Shown here one piece after another: positions 6,961 through 13,406 of a stretch of 25,425 nt of DNA; the first letter of the stretch is position 1; the number at the start of each line of letters is the position of its first letter. The stretch is taken from positions 1-25,425 of the IMG/VR virus record IMGVR_UViG_3300022916_000083, one strand, 5' to 3'. The DNA is from a virus. The notes under the pieces are model-generated. The model did no database searches and was not told the origin of the DNA. It was given only the letters and a program-made list of their open reading frames with translations. The translations under genes and the position numbers were made by a program.

Positions 6961-7340
6961 GTCGTCTCCAGGTAGCTCGGGGACCAGGTGAAGATACCGA
7001 GGTCGCCGTCAGCGTGCGTCTCCATCGCCTGACCGAACGTCCAGTTGCCGTCGGTCGCCAGGACAGCCTCGCCGTTGGCGTCGGACATGGCCGGCTGTCC
7101 GGCGGTGATGATGCCGCCGCACTTGATCTTGGGCAGCGGACCGCCGATCTGAACGCCCAGGCTCCGCTCGGTCGTTGAGCAGTCGGCCACGTCGTTGGTC
7201 AGCGCGCCGAAGGGGAGCTCCCCCGCGCCGCATAGGTCCATGTCGCTGTCGCCGTTCCGCTTGACCAGGCGGTATTCCTGGTCGCTGAGGTCGGCGTTGG
7301 TGCGGAAGCCGATGACTTCGCTCTTGTGCGGGACGCTCAC
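6957..7340 (-). CDS. Capsid decoration-like protein (DUF2190 type)
   Basis: The coding start is a GTG at 7340 (VSVPHKSEVIGFRTNADLSD) with AGGAGG five bases upstream; the longer frame beyond it is a shadow of the protease gene. The protein is 127 residues. RLVKRNGDSDMDLCGAGELPFG, then a variable loop, then GGPLPKIKCGGIITAGQPAM and a C-terminal GDLGIFTWSP match the DUF2190 style: a beta barrel in which repeating Gly-rich strands surround IxaG. These proteins sit next to the capsid protein and trim or decorate the shell. The gene ends by ATGA overlap with the capsid start. Confidence 0.75.
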   Translation of the reverse strand: MSVPHKSEVIGFRTNADLSDQEYRLVKRNGDSDMDLCGAGELPFGALTNDVADCSTTERSLGVQIGGPLPKIKCGGIITAGQPAMSDANGEAVLATDGNWTFGQAMETHADGDLGIFTWSPSYLETT

Positions 7341-7351
7341 GGCGACCTCCT

Positions 7352-7876
7352 CTAGTTCGCGACCGGCCCGCTGTACGCGGCGGCCTTGATGGGATCGGAC
7401 ATGACGAGGCTCATTGCCTCGGCGTGTGCGGCGGCGGGCTCCATGCCCTTGTCGTCGACCAGTGCCTTCGCGGCGGCACGGACCTCGGCGATCACGGCGT
7501 CCTGCGGGGAGAGGGTGTCGGGGTCGCCACCGCCGCCAGCCGCCCGGGACGCGCCCTTGATGCGGCCGATCGGGTAGGTGGCCTCCACGTCCTCGGCGGG
7601 CAGGAGGCTCAGCGCGCGGCCGTACTGCTCCTTCTCGCCGGCCGTGATCCGGTTGTCCACGCACGCCTGCTCGATGACCCGATCGCGCTCCGCGGCGCTG
7701 AGGGTGTCGAGGGACGCCTTGAGCGCGTCGCGGTCCGTGGTCAGGGTCGTGACCGACTCCTCCAGGACCGGCACCTTCGAGGCGGCCAGCTTGAGGTTCT
7801 CGATCTCGACGAGGATCACTGCCTCGGCCGCGTCCTCGGGCTTGCCCACTGCGAGGGCGAGGTTCTTCAGGTCCAT
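7352..7876 (-). CDS. Nested scaffolding protein (internal start within the protease gene)
   Basis: An in-frame ATG at 7876 (MDLKNLALAVGKPEDAAEAV) is preceded by AGGAG at 7887..7883, with six bases between. This would give a separate 174-residue protein equal to the C-terminal part of the protease. Lambda C/Nu3 and Mu I/Z use exactly this arrangement to make scaffold in excess over protease. The product is helical, with VEIENLKLAASKVPVLEES and LTTDRDALKASLDTLSAAER predicted as a coiled coil, and ends in helices rich in Ala. This internal start is inferred from the ribosome site and family knowledge. Confidence 0.65.
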   Translation of the reverse strand: MDLKNLALAVGKPEDAAEAVILVEIENLKLAASKVPVLEESVTTLTTDRDALKASLDTLSAAERDRVIEQACVDNRITAGEKEQYGRALSLLPAEDVEATYPIGRIKGASRAAGGGGDPDTLSPQDAVIAEVRAAAKALVDDKGMEPAAAHAEAMSLVMSDPIKAAAYSGPVAN

Positions 7877-8662
7877 GTCGGTCTCCTGCTGGTCGGGGGC
7901 TCGTACGGTCGCCGCGAGCGGCTCCATCTCACCGATGAAGGGGTGGTTCGTGATCACGACGCCGAGCATCGCCCAGTCGTCTACGGGCTCGCCGGTGCTC
8001 CTGTGTTCGACCGTTCCGGGCGGGTCCGCCTCGATGCTGACCGAGTCGTACTCTTCGCCGAGCACGATCTCCTCTCCGCGGGCTGACCACTTCACGCGGC
8101 CGAGCAGGCGGACAACCCCGTCGTCGAGGGTGTCGACCTGCGTCTCCTTGACGCGGCCGACCGAGGGCGTGGACTCGTCGGAGTGGTCCGGGGTGCCGCG
8201 AATCGGGATGCCGGTCGGGTGGCGCCCATCGGTGAGCACGACCTGGGTTCCGCGATGGAGCGACTCGATCTGCTCCGCCGTGATGACGATCTCTTCCTGG
8301 CCGGAAGCTGCGGTGAAGCCGGCTCGCCCTGCCCGGTGTGTCCCGGTGCGGATGAGCTCGATCCAGACCGTGCCGTCGTCCGACTTCTCGCCAACGACCG
8401 CGAGCCGGACAGAGGCGTTCGACCACTGCATCGGCTCAGGAGTCTTGTACGAGTCGCACACCATCCAAGGCTTGTAGTCGCCGCCGATGGTGTCGAAGAG
8501 GTAGAGCCCGCAGCCCTGACCCTCGGTGTCGTCCTTGTAGATGTACGTCCGGTAGGAGCAGTCGATACAGCGGTGGCCCGAGCTGCCCTCTTGGTAGTTC
8601 GGGACGTCCGCCACCGACAGGGCGACCTGAGAGAAACGGAGCGGGGTGACCGGATCGACCAT
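7352..8662 (-). CDS. Prohead protease with scaffold domain (phage Mu gpI-like)
   Basis: This 436-residue protein is read from ATG 8662, with AGGGG close upstream. The N-terminus (residues 32-69) has four Cys in C-x2-C-x15-C-x17-C spacing, HRCIDC then CGLYLFDTIGG and MVCDSY, so it likely binds metal. Residues 88-253 resemble the Mu I protease: PIRGTPDHSDESTPS, then LGRVKWSARGEEIVLGEEYD with SVSIEAD, then VVITNHPFIGEMEPLAA. The histidine after D159 and the serine near 207-209 are candidate catalytic residues. From about 263 the protein is a helical scaffold-type domain. The protease matures the prohead and degrades the scaffold. Its start region abuts a plus-strand promoter. Confidence 0.8.
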   Translation of the reverse strand: MVDPVTPLRFSQVALSVADVPNYQEGSSGHRCIDCSYRTYIYKDDTEGQGCGLYLFDTIGGDYKPWMVCDSYKTPEPMQWSNASVRLAVVGEKSDDGTVWIELIRTGTHRAGRAGFTAASGQEEIVITAEQIESLHRGTQVVLTDGRHPTGIPIRGTPDHSDESTPSVGRVKETQVDTLDDGVVRLLGRVKWSARGEEIVLGEEYDSVSIEADPPGTVEHRSTGEPVDDWAMLGVVITNHPFIGEMEPLAATVRAPDQQETDMDLKNLALAVGKPEDAAEAVILVEIENLKLAASKVPVLEESVTTLTTDRDALKASLDTLSAAERDRVIEQACVDNRITAGEKEQYGRALSLLPAEDVEATYPIGRIKGASRAAGGGGDPDTLSPQDAVIAEVRAAAKALVDDKGMEPAAAHAEAMSLVMSDPIKAAAYSGPVAN

Positions 8663-8690
8663 GCGCCCCTAGCGTGCTTGCGCGAGGGGT

Positions 8691-8781
8691 GGTGTATCAA
8701 GCGGATCGCCCGGTCGGAAAAACTGAACAGGCCCGCACTTATCCGCTTGCGCATAAGATAACCGCTAGCTAGTATCTCCCC
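8691..8781 (+). promoter_or_regulatory. Leaderless promoter and operator-like repeats of the plus-strand cassette
   Basis: TTGCGC (8748..8753) and TAGTAT (8770..8775) are 16 bp apart, and the -10 box ends six bases before the ATG at 8782. No ribosome site is seen, so the mRNA likely starts at or very near the ATG. An imperfect inverted repeat, CTTATCCGC/TT/GCGCATAAG (8738..8757), overlaps the -35 box. AAGCGGAT at 8699..8706 is the exact inverse of ATCCGCTT at 8741..8748. These look like protein binding sites for repression of the cassette. Confidence 0.55.
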
Positions 8782-9069
8782 ATGAGCAACGCACACACAG
8801 CCGCCGCCGAGCCCGTCACCGTCGCCACCACCCGCCACCACCTCGGCCCCGGGCGCATTTGGCGCGTCTACTGCGACGGCTTCTCGCGCTCGTTCAGCGG
8901 AAACGATGTCGGCGGCCAGACCCGGGCGTGGCTGCGAGGCCTCTGCCGCAAGGGCAGCGTCTCCGTCGGGGTCGAGGTCTCCATCCACAGCGGAGTCCTC
9001 AACGGCACGGCCGCCACCTACACCGGCGCCCCCCGCACGCTGACGATTCCCGCCGACTACGCCAACTAG
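8782..9069 (+). CDS. Hypothetical protein, first gene of the plus-strand cassette
   Basis: This 95-residue protein starts at an ATG six bases past a -10 box, so it is probably translated from a leaderless message. The N-terminus is Ala/Thr/Val-rich (MSNAHTAAAEPVTVATTRHH) and the rest has aromatic residues and beta-type stretches (RVYCDGFSRSFSGNDVGG; VSVGVEVSIHSG). Third codon positions are GC-rich, as in real genes here. It has no recognised family. It is transcribed against the surrounding virion genes, so it is not part of the late transcript. It could be a regulatory or host-takeover protein; this is only a guess from its location. Confidence 0.6.
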   Translation: MSNAHTAAAEPVTVATTRHHLGPGRIWRVYCDGFSRSFSGNDVGGQTRAWLRGLCRKGSVSVGVEVSIHSGVLNGTAATYTGAPRTLTIPADYAN

Positions 9070-9083
9070 ACCACCCACCCCCC

Positions 9084-9103
9084 GCGCCGGGGGATACCGG
9101 CGC
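9084..9103 (+). other. Hairpin between the first two cassette genes
   Basis: GCGCCGG (9084..9090) and CCGGCGC (9097..9103) form a perfect 7-bp inverted repeat with a 6-base loop. It is immediately upstream of the AGGAG ribosome site of the next gene. No T-run follows, so it is more likely a translation-affecting or mRNA-stabilising structure than an intrinsic terminator. Confidence 0.5.
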
Positions 9104-9119
9104 ACAGGAGATCGAACCG

Positions 9120-9452
9120 ATGAGCGACCCGACTTGCGCCAGCCTGATCGGCCCCCACTTCGACCCCACCAGGACCGACCTGACCTTCGGCGGACCCGTC
9201 GAGGAGTGCGACTCCTGGTACATCGACGTCAGTCCGGGTGACATGACCCGCTACCGGCTGCTGACTGCGCTGGCGCCGGACGGGGCGCTGATCGTCCACT
9301 GGCTGTCGACCGGCAAGACCTACAAGACCGACAGGCACTGCGGCGGCTGGATCCAGCAGATCGGCGGTCGGAGTCGCGGCGAACGTGGCGACGAGTACGA
9401 CCGCGAGGCGATCGGCCGCATCCTCGACGCGCACATCAGGACGAACGCATGA
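9120..9452 (+). CDS. Hypothetical protein, second cassette gene
   Basis: This 110-residue protein has AGGAG before ATG 9120 and ends by an ATGA overlap with the next gene. The sequence (MSDPTCASLIGPHFDPTRTD; VEECDSWYIDVSPGDMTRYR) has three Cys. A later segment, TKAAxx-like GALIVHWLSTGKTYKTDRHC, has a strand/helix pattern, and the C-terminus is charged (GDEYDREAIGRILDAHIR). I did not recognise a family. Position and overlap place it in one transcription unit with the neighbouring ribbon-helix-helix-like and HNH/zinc-type genes. The context of small accessory genes suggests a regulatory or anti-host role. Confidence 0.55.
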   Translation: MSDPTCASLIGPHFDPTRTDLTFGGPVEECDSWYIDVSPGDMTRYRLLTALAPDGALIVHWLSTGKTYKTDRHCGGWIQQIGGRSRGERGDEYDREAIGRILDAHIRTNA

Positions 9453-9652
9453 GCGGCGTCCCCCACCCCGAAGACTTCGTCGGTCTCGATGCTGGCCTCA
9501 CCCTCGGGCGCCCACCGAAGGACCCGGCAGATCGGCGCAAGCAGCGCGGCGTTCGATTCAGCGACCGCGAGTGGTCCGCCGTCGTGAAGGCTTCCGGCGA
9601 TGAAGGTCCCGGGCCGTTCGTGCGGCGGATTGTGCTGGAGTCGGTCCGATGA
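9449..9652 (+). CDS. Small ribbon-helix-helix-like protein
   Basis: This 67-residue protein starts at ATG 9449 in an ATGA overlap and ends by another ATGA-type overlap with the HNH/zinc-type gene. Its C-terminal half (RGVRFSDREWSAVVKASGDE and then FVRRIVLESVR) fits the ribbon-helix-helix pattern: a short basic strand RGVRFSD, helix EWSAVVKA, turn, helix FVRRIVLESV. Such proteins bind DNA as dimers and often autoregulate. In this cassette it could control its own promoter at 8748..8775. The N-terminal 30 residues look flexible (PPKDPADRRKQR is basic). The call is a fold guess from motif shape. Confidence 0.5.
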   Translation: MSGVPHPEDFVGLDAGLTLGRPPKDPADRRKQRGVRFSDREWSAVVKASGDEGPGPFVRRIVLESVR

Positions 9653-10026
9653 CGTTCGACACGTCGGGCACATGGGACACATACAAGATCAGGTACCGGA
9701 CCGGCAGAGCGCATCAGGCCGTAACCGCTGCAATCAAGCGTGGGGATTTGAAGCGTCCAGATTCGTGCTCCGAGTGCGGGTGTCCGTACGGCGCAATCTT
9801 GATGCACCACGACGACTACAAGCGGCCCCTGGACGTCCGAGCGCTCTGCTGCGATTGCCACTACGCATGGCACAGCAAGAACAGCGCTAGGCTTATCGAC
9901 GGATGGGCCGCTGCCAAAGAAGCGTGGGCAGCGGCCCGACTTCTTTCCGACTACGAGAGGCCTGCGGGGGCTGGGAGGGGCCGCTACGGTCGAGCCGCGA
10001 CGCTGGGTGCGCTGGAAGCGCCCTAA
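9649..10026 (+). CDS. HNH-like / zinc-binding phage protein
   Basis: This 125-residue protein has a clear zinc-type block: CSECGCPYGAILMHHDDY, then PLDVRALCCDCHYAWHSK. Two CxxC pairs and a His pair fit a treble-clef fold, as found in HNH-type endonuclease domains and in many phage HNH-like proteins. The HHDD pair could be catalytic, but the protein is small and may only bind DNA. The N-terminus (TSGTWDTYKIRYRTGRAHQA) is basic. Codon use is less GC-rich at third positions than its neighbours, so it may have arrived recently. Its stop (10024..10026) overlaps the stop of the opposite-strand gene. Confidence 0.65.
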   Translation: MTFDTSGTWDTYKIRYRTGRAHQAVTAAIKRGDLKRPDSCSECGCPYGAILMHHDDYKRPLDVRALCCDCHYAWHSKNSARLIDGWAAAKEAWAAARLLSDYERPAGAGRGRYGRAATLGALEAP

Positions 10027-10259
10027 CCCGGGTCCATCTCCAGCGGCCACTCCTCGAGGGACGACCACTCCACATCCGGGCGCTGCTCGAACCACTGCGA
10101 CCGATAGGGCTCTGACGCTGGCGCGATGCCGTCCCGTCGTCGTCGTGCTCGCACCGCCTCAGCGCTAATCCCGTTCATCGCACCCACCGCCTCGTCGCAG
10201 TGCTCGCCGATCCCAGCAGGGAGAGGGCCGGGCTTCCTGCCGCTGCCCTTGCCGCCCAT
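10023..10259 (-). CDS. Small helix-turn-helix-like protein following the portal
   Basis: This 78-residue protein begins MGGKGSGRKPGPLPAGIGEH, the type of basic N-terminus seen in small phage DNA-binding proteins. It starts at an ATG overlapping the portal stop (TGATG). CDEAVGAMNGISAEAVRARR followed by RRDGI fits a helix-turn-helix core in which GIS is the turn. The C-terminus (VEWSSLEEWPLEMDPG) is acidic and aromatic. The 3' end overlaps the opposing HNH gene by four bases, so the two genes converge exactly. A longer start at 10316 is a shadow of the portal end. It is unlike the true small terminase at 17157..17585. Confidence 0.6.
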   Translation of the reverse strand: MGGKGSGRKPGPLPAGIGEHCDEAVGAMNGISAEAVRARRRRDGIAPASEPYRSQWFEQRPDVEWSSLEEWPLEMDPG

Positions 10260-12790
10260 CAGGATGCGATCCCCAGTGTGATGCAGTTGCACAGGTCTTG
10301 CGGAACCGCCTCGCACCAGCCGGCCGGGGTGGCGTAGACGTCGAGCTGGTCAGCGCCGAACGTCTCCCCGTCGTGCCCGAGGCAGGCGTCGCAGCTGTCC
10401 GACTCCAGCATCGCCGAGTAGATGTACAGGCTGAATCCCTCAGCCCTCAACTCCTGCGACCGCCCCAGACCAAAGATGGTGTTCACGTCCGCTTGAGCCT
10501 GGTGCATGTCGCTGGACGTCGCCAGAGACTCCACAGACGTCGTCACGATCCCGGCGATGGAAGCGGCCTCCGGCAGCGCCCCGCCCGTGCCCTGAGCCTG
10601 TAGCGCTGCTGTGGCTGTCATCCTGACCTTGTCCGCCTGCGACGTCGCCGTGGTCTTCGCGACCGAGTAGATCGAGTCCTCCGGATCGATGTCGTCGAAG
10701 TCGGACTCCGGCATGTCGTCGTCGGGCGGTGGCGCCTGGACCTCGCGCTTCTTCGCCAGCTCCCACCCGTCCGGCCGCTTCCCGGCCTGCTCCATGCGCT
10801 CCTTGAGAGACAGGCGGATCAGCCACGGGTCACCGACTCCGCACCCGCACCCGGACCCCGACAACCGAGCAGGGGCAGGAACGTCGCCACCCTCTCCGAC
10901 ATCGACATCACCTCGTGCGATCCGCTTCTGCAACTCCGGGTCAGCCGCGATCCTGTCGGACTCGTTCCGCACGGACTCGCCGCCGGCCCGGTAGGCGGCT
11001 CGAAGGTTCGCCGACAGCGCTTCGATCAGCGCCTTCTGTCCAGGGACCGGCCTCGACTGCGCGTCCGGCAGGTCGGCCGACGTGGTCAGCTCGCGGCCGT
11101 AGGGCTCTGCGATCCGCTGCCGCCACTCGTAGATGATGCGGGCCTGCTCCTCCTTGCCAGCGTCGGTCTTGCCTCGAGTCTCGCTGAACCGGACGGCTTC
11201 CTCACAGGCGCGCAGTGCCCGACCACGCGGGCCGGCGATGACGCGGTCTCCATAGCCCGCCGCCAGCGCGATCGTCGCCGACTGTCCCTGCTCCTCGGCG
11301 ACGTCCTCCTCGACCTCATCGTCTGCCGGCTTCGGCTTCGCGCCCTTCTTCGGAGGCGCCTCCTGCTCCTCGGCCGTGTCGTCGTCGACCTCGTCGTCCG
11401 GGTCTGGCTCATCCGGGTTGAGCGGACCGCTCACCGGCTCCGGCCGCCCGGGCAGCGACAGCACCTCTCGGATCCTGTCCTCGATACCGCGGTCCGGGTC
11501 GGTCAACACGCCCTTGCTGGACGCATCCACGATCGCCGTCACCAGCGCGGCGGGGTCGCCGATCCGGATCTCAGGAGGCTGGACCGTCGGGAAGCGCCGC
11601 ACGTCGGGGAAGTTCTTCGCGATGAGCAGCTTGATCGGCGCATGCCGGCCCACCGACAGGGCGCGGGCGATCATGTTCGCCGCCTGCTGGAGCGAGATCG
11701 TGAAGAAGAGCACCTGGCCGTCGTGGAGGCTGAGCGCGCCCTTCGTCTCGCCGGTCCGCAGGAACGTCGCCAGGACGGACATGCCCATCGAATGCCGCTT
11801 GGCGGTGATCGCCTCCCTGAGCATGTCGCCGCGGAACGGAAACTCCTGGAAGGTGAGCTTGTAGCCCTTCGGGAACATCATCGCGGAGCGGAAATCAGCC
11901 CGGTAGTTCTGAGCCGCGAGGTTCACCGCGTCGATCGTCTCTTGCGTCCCGTCGAAGCCCTGGACGGTCGGGTCCACCTCGACCGTCGGCACGCCGTAGG
12001 CAGCCCGCGAGAAGCCCTGCGACTCCAGCACGCGGTAGGTGCTCGCCGCCATGTAGTCGCCGTAGGACGGACGGAAGGCCCCCATCGGGGCAGGGTCGCC
12101 GCCGGCCGGCATGTAGCGCAGGTTCAGCAGCTCGTCAGCGGTCAGCGCCACCGCCTGACGGTTCGCTCCCGGAGGAAGGTCGCCAGTCCGGGGCCACTGC
12201 TCCAGCCCGTAGCGCTCATCCGGATCCTGGACCCACTTCTTCACCGTCCAAGGCATGAGCGGCTTGAGACCCAGCAGCGTTCGCTTCAGCTCCCGGTCGT
12301 ACGGCCAGTACGGCTCCGACGGCGTGAACCCACGCCACTGGTACTGGACAGCCTGCTCGAGCCAGCCGTGCCATCCGCCGTCAGAGTCCAGGTGCTCGAA
12401 CAGGGCCAGGTCTGCGAAGTCCGTGGCCTCCTGCTCCTGCGGAGTCGGGTCCTCCGGCGCCAGCATTCCCCACGTGCCGGACATCAGCGGAAGCGTCATC
12501 GCCAGCCGCATCGCCTGAAGCGTCGGCTCCTCGCGGACCATCTTCTCGACGACTCCGATCCGTCCCGGAGCTCCCCACCACTCGCTCCCCGTGAGGTTCC
12601 GGTTGCCCTCCATGTCGGGGAGACCGCCGCGGAGCTGCGCGCCGCCCCACCCCCGAGAGGACCGCCCGCCAACCGACAGCGCCAGGCCCTGGTCGAAGCC
12701 GACGGGGTAGAACCTGGTCAGCTCGCCGCTCTTGACCGCTGCGGCGATGCCCTCAGCCGTGACCACTGGGGCGGTTGTGTCGGCTGGCAT
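10259..12790 (-). CDS. Portal protein (DUF935, Mu gp29-like) fused to MuF-like C-terminus
   Basis: This 843-residue protein is unusually long. Residues about 60-450 match DUF935 portals: MVREEPTLQAMRLAMTLPLM, then WEMLAPED-like WGMLAPEDPTPQEQEATDF, LKPLMPWTVKKWVQDPDER, and a core helix AANMIARALSVGR. Residues 459-503 are an acidic/Lys-rich linker (DDEVDDDTAEEQEAPPKKG). The C-terminal 110 residues resemble the MuF (phage head morphogenesis) domain: YSAMLESDSCDACLGHDGE with C800/C803, then WCEAVPQDLCNC. In Mu these are two genes (29 and 30); here they are one chain. The portal forms the DNA entry ring; MuF joins it to the head. An overlapping ATG links it to the gene before. Confidence 0.85.
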   Translation of the reverse strand: MPADTTAPVVTAEGIAAAVKSGELTRFYPVGFDQGLALSVGGRSSRGWGGAQLRGGLPDMEGNRNLTGSEWWGAPGRIGVVEKMVREEPTLQAMRLAMTLPLMSGTWGMLAPEDPTPQEQEATDFADLALFEHLDSDGGWHGWLEQAVQYQWRGFTPSEPYWPYDRELKRTLLGLKPLMPWTVKKWVQDPDERYGLEQWPRTGDLPPGANRQAVALTADELLNLRYMPAGGDPAPMGAFRPSYGDYMAASTYRVLESQGFSRAAYGVPTVEVDPTVQGFDGTQETIDAVNLAAQNYRADFRSAMMFPKGYKLTFQEFPFRGDMLREAITAKRHSMGMSVLATFLRTGETKGALSLHDGQVLFFTISLQQAANMIARALSVGRHAPIKLLIAKNFPDVRRFPTVQPPEIRIGDPAALVTAIVDASSKGVLTDPDRGIEDRIREVLSLPGRPEPVSGPLNPDEPDPDDEVDDDTAEEQEAPPKKGAKPKPADDEVEEDVAEEQGQSATIALAAGYGDRVIAGPRGRALRACEEAVRFSETRGKTDAGKEEQARIIYEWRQRIAEPYGRELTTSADLPDAQSRPVPGQKALIEALSANLRAAYRAGGESVRNESDRIAADPELQKRIARGDVDVGEGGDVPAPARLSGSGCGCGVGDPWLIRLSLKERMEQAGKRPDGWELAKKREVQAPPPDDDMPESDFDDIDPEDSIYSVAKTTATSQADKVRMTATAALQAQGTGGALPEAASIAGIVTTSVESLATSSDMHQAQADVNTIFGLGRSQELRAEGFSLYIYSAMLESDSCDACLGHDGETFGADQLDVYATPAGWCEAVPQDLCNCITLGIAS

Positions 12791-13137
12791 CAGTGACGCT
12801 GCCGCTGCCGGATGCTGATCCGGTGCTGGCTGACCAGGTGTCCAGGGAGCTTGTGGAGCGGGTCCATCCCCAGGCGGTCGCAGAAGCGGACCAGCTCCTC
12901 GTCCGCGATCAGCGCGGCGGCGGCCTCGTCCCGCGGCGTGGTGAAGGCGTCGTGCTCCAGCCGGATCGGAGCAGGGATGGCGAGGTGCGGCGGCGCCCCG
13001 CTCAGCAGCAGTACCTCCCGCTCACGGGCCAGGATCTCACGGGCCACGTCGCGCCACTCCTGGGCGTCCTTCGGGTCGATGTTGATCGTGTCGATGTAGT
13101 AGGTGGTCCGCTGGACGGGCTGGGCGGCGGCATGCAT
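12790..13137 (-). CDS. Hypothetical protein upstream of the portal
   Basis: The start ATG at 13137 (MHAAAQPVQRTTYYIDTINI) is chosen because it lies six bases past a -10 box, giving a likely leaderless message; a longer frame from 13173 would read through that promoter. The 115-residue protein has an amphipathic helix (DAQEWRDVAREILAREREVL) and DEAAAALIADEELVRFCDRLG, and ends basic (HLVSQHRISIRQRQRH). Its stop overlaps the portal start (TGATG), which suggests coupled translation. Its function is unknown. Confidence 0.6.
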   Translation of the reverse strand: MHAAAQPVQRTTYYIDTINIDPKDAQEWRDVAREILAREREVLLLSGAPPHLAIPAPIRLEHDAFTTPRDEAAAALIADEELVRFCDRLGMDPLHKLPGHLVSQHRISIRQRQRH

Positions 13138-13143
13138 GGGGCC

Positions 13144-13173
13144 AAGGTACAGCGGGCTGCGACGGGCGCGCAA
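13144..13173 (-). promoter_or_regulatory. Leaderless promoter upstream of the portal block
   Basis: On the minus strand TTGCGC (13173..13168) and TACCTT (13149..13144) are 18 bp apart. The -10 box ends six bases before the ATG at 13137, the same layout as the cassette promoter at 8748..8775. This would let the portal and head genes be transcribed separately from the terminase end. Direct repeats lie just upstream of the -35. Confidence 0.5.
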
Positions 13174-13179
13174 GGGTGA

Positions 13180-13203
13180 AGCGGTCAGGTGGTCAAGCGG
13201 TCA
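13180..13203. repeat. Three 8-bp direct repeats upstream of the portal promoter
   Basis: AGCGGTCA (13180..13187), GGTGGTCA (13188..13195) and AGCGGTCA (13196..13203) are tandem 8-bp units, followed by AGCG. Seen from the minus strand they lie about 43-66 bp upstream of the predicted start of transcription at 13137, where an activator would bind. The first unit also holds the stop codon of the upstream gene. Confidence 0.5.
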
Positions 13204-13395
13204 AGCGCGGCCAGACCTCTGCCGCACACCCATCGCAGCCATCTCCAGCCATCGGCGATCGAACTCGTCGGCCGTGGCCCGGCTCATGTAGAGGGTGCGG
13301 AGCGGGCGGCCCGTGGAGCGAGCGACGGGGTGCTCCTCGTCGCGAGAGGTTGAGGTGTCTAGGTTGGCGGCCTCTGGGACTGACGCGCTTGACAT
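13201..13395 (-). CDS. Small hypothetical protein
   Basis: This 64-residue protein starts MSSASVPEAANLDTSTSRDE at ATG 13395, twelve bases after the previous stop. The C-terminal half is a basic helix (ATADEFDRRWLEMAAMGVR) ending RQRSGRA. There is no recognised motif. It ends within a set of 8-bp repeats. No good ribosome site is visible, so the start may need coupling with the previous gene. Its function is unknown. Confidence 0.45.
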   Translation of the reverse strand: MSSASVPEAANLDTSTSRDEEHPVARSTGRPLRTLYMSRATADEFDRRWLEMAAMGVRQRSGRA

Positions 13396-13406
13396 TTCTG
13401 ATCATC

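Noticed and set aside
5851-6975. A 374-residue plus-strand open frame opposite the capsid gene
   Set aside because: It is the mirror of the major capsid gene, and only low-complexity Arg/Val/Asp content is seen.
13180-13207. CRISPR-like or replication-origin iterons
   Set aside because: Units are only 8 bp and three in number, with no spacers and no replication gene nearby; an operator-type role is more plausible.
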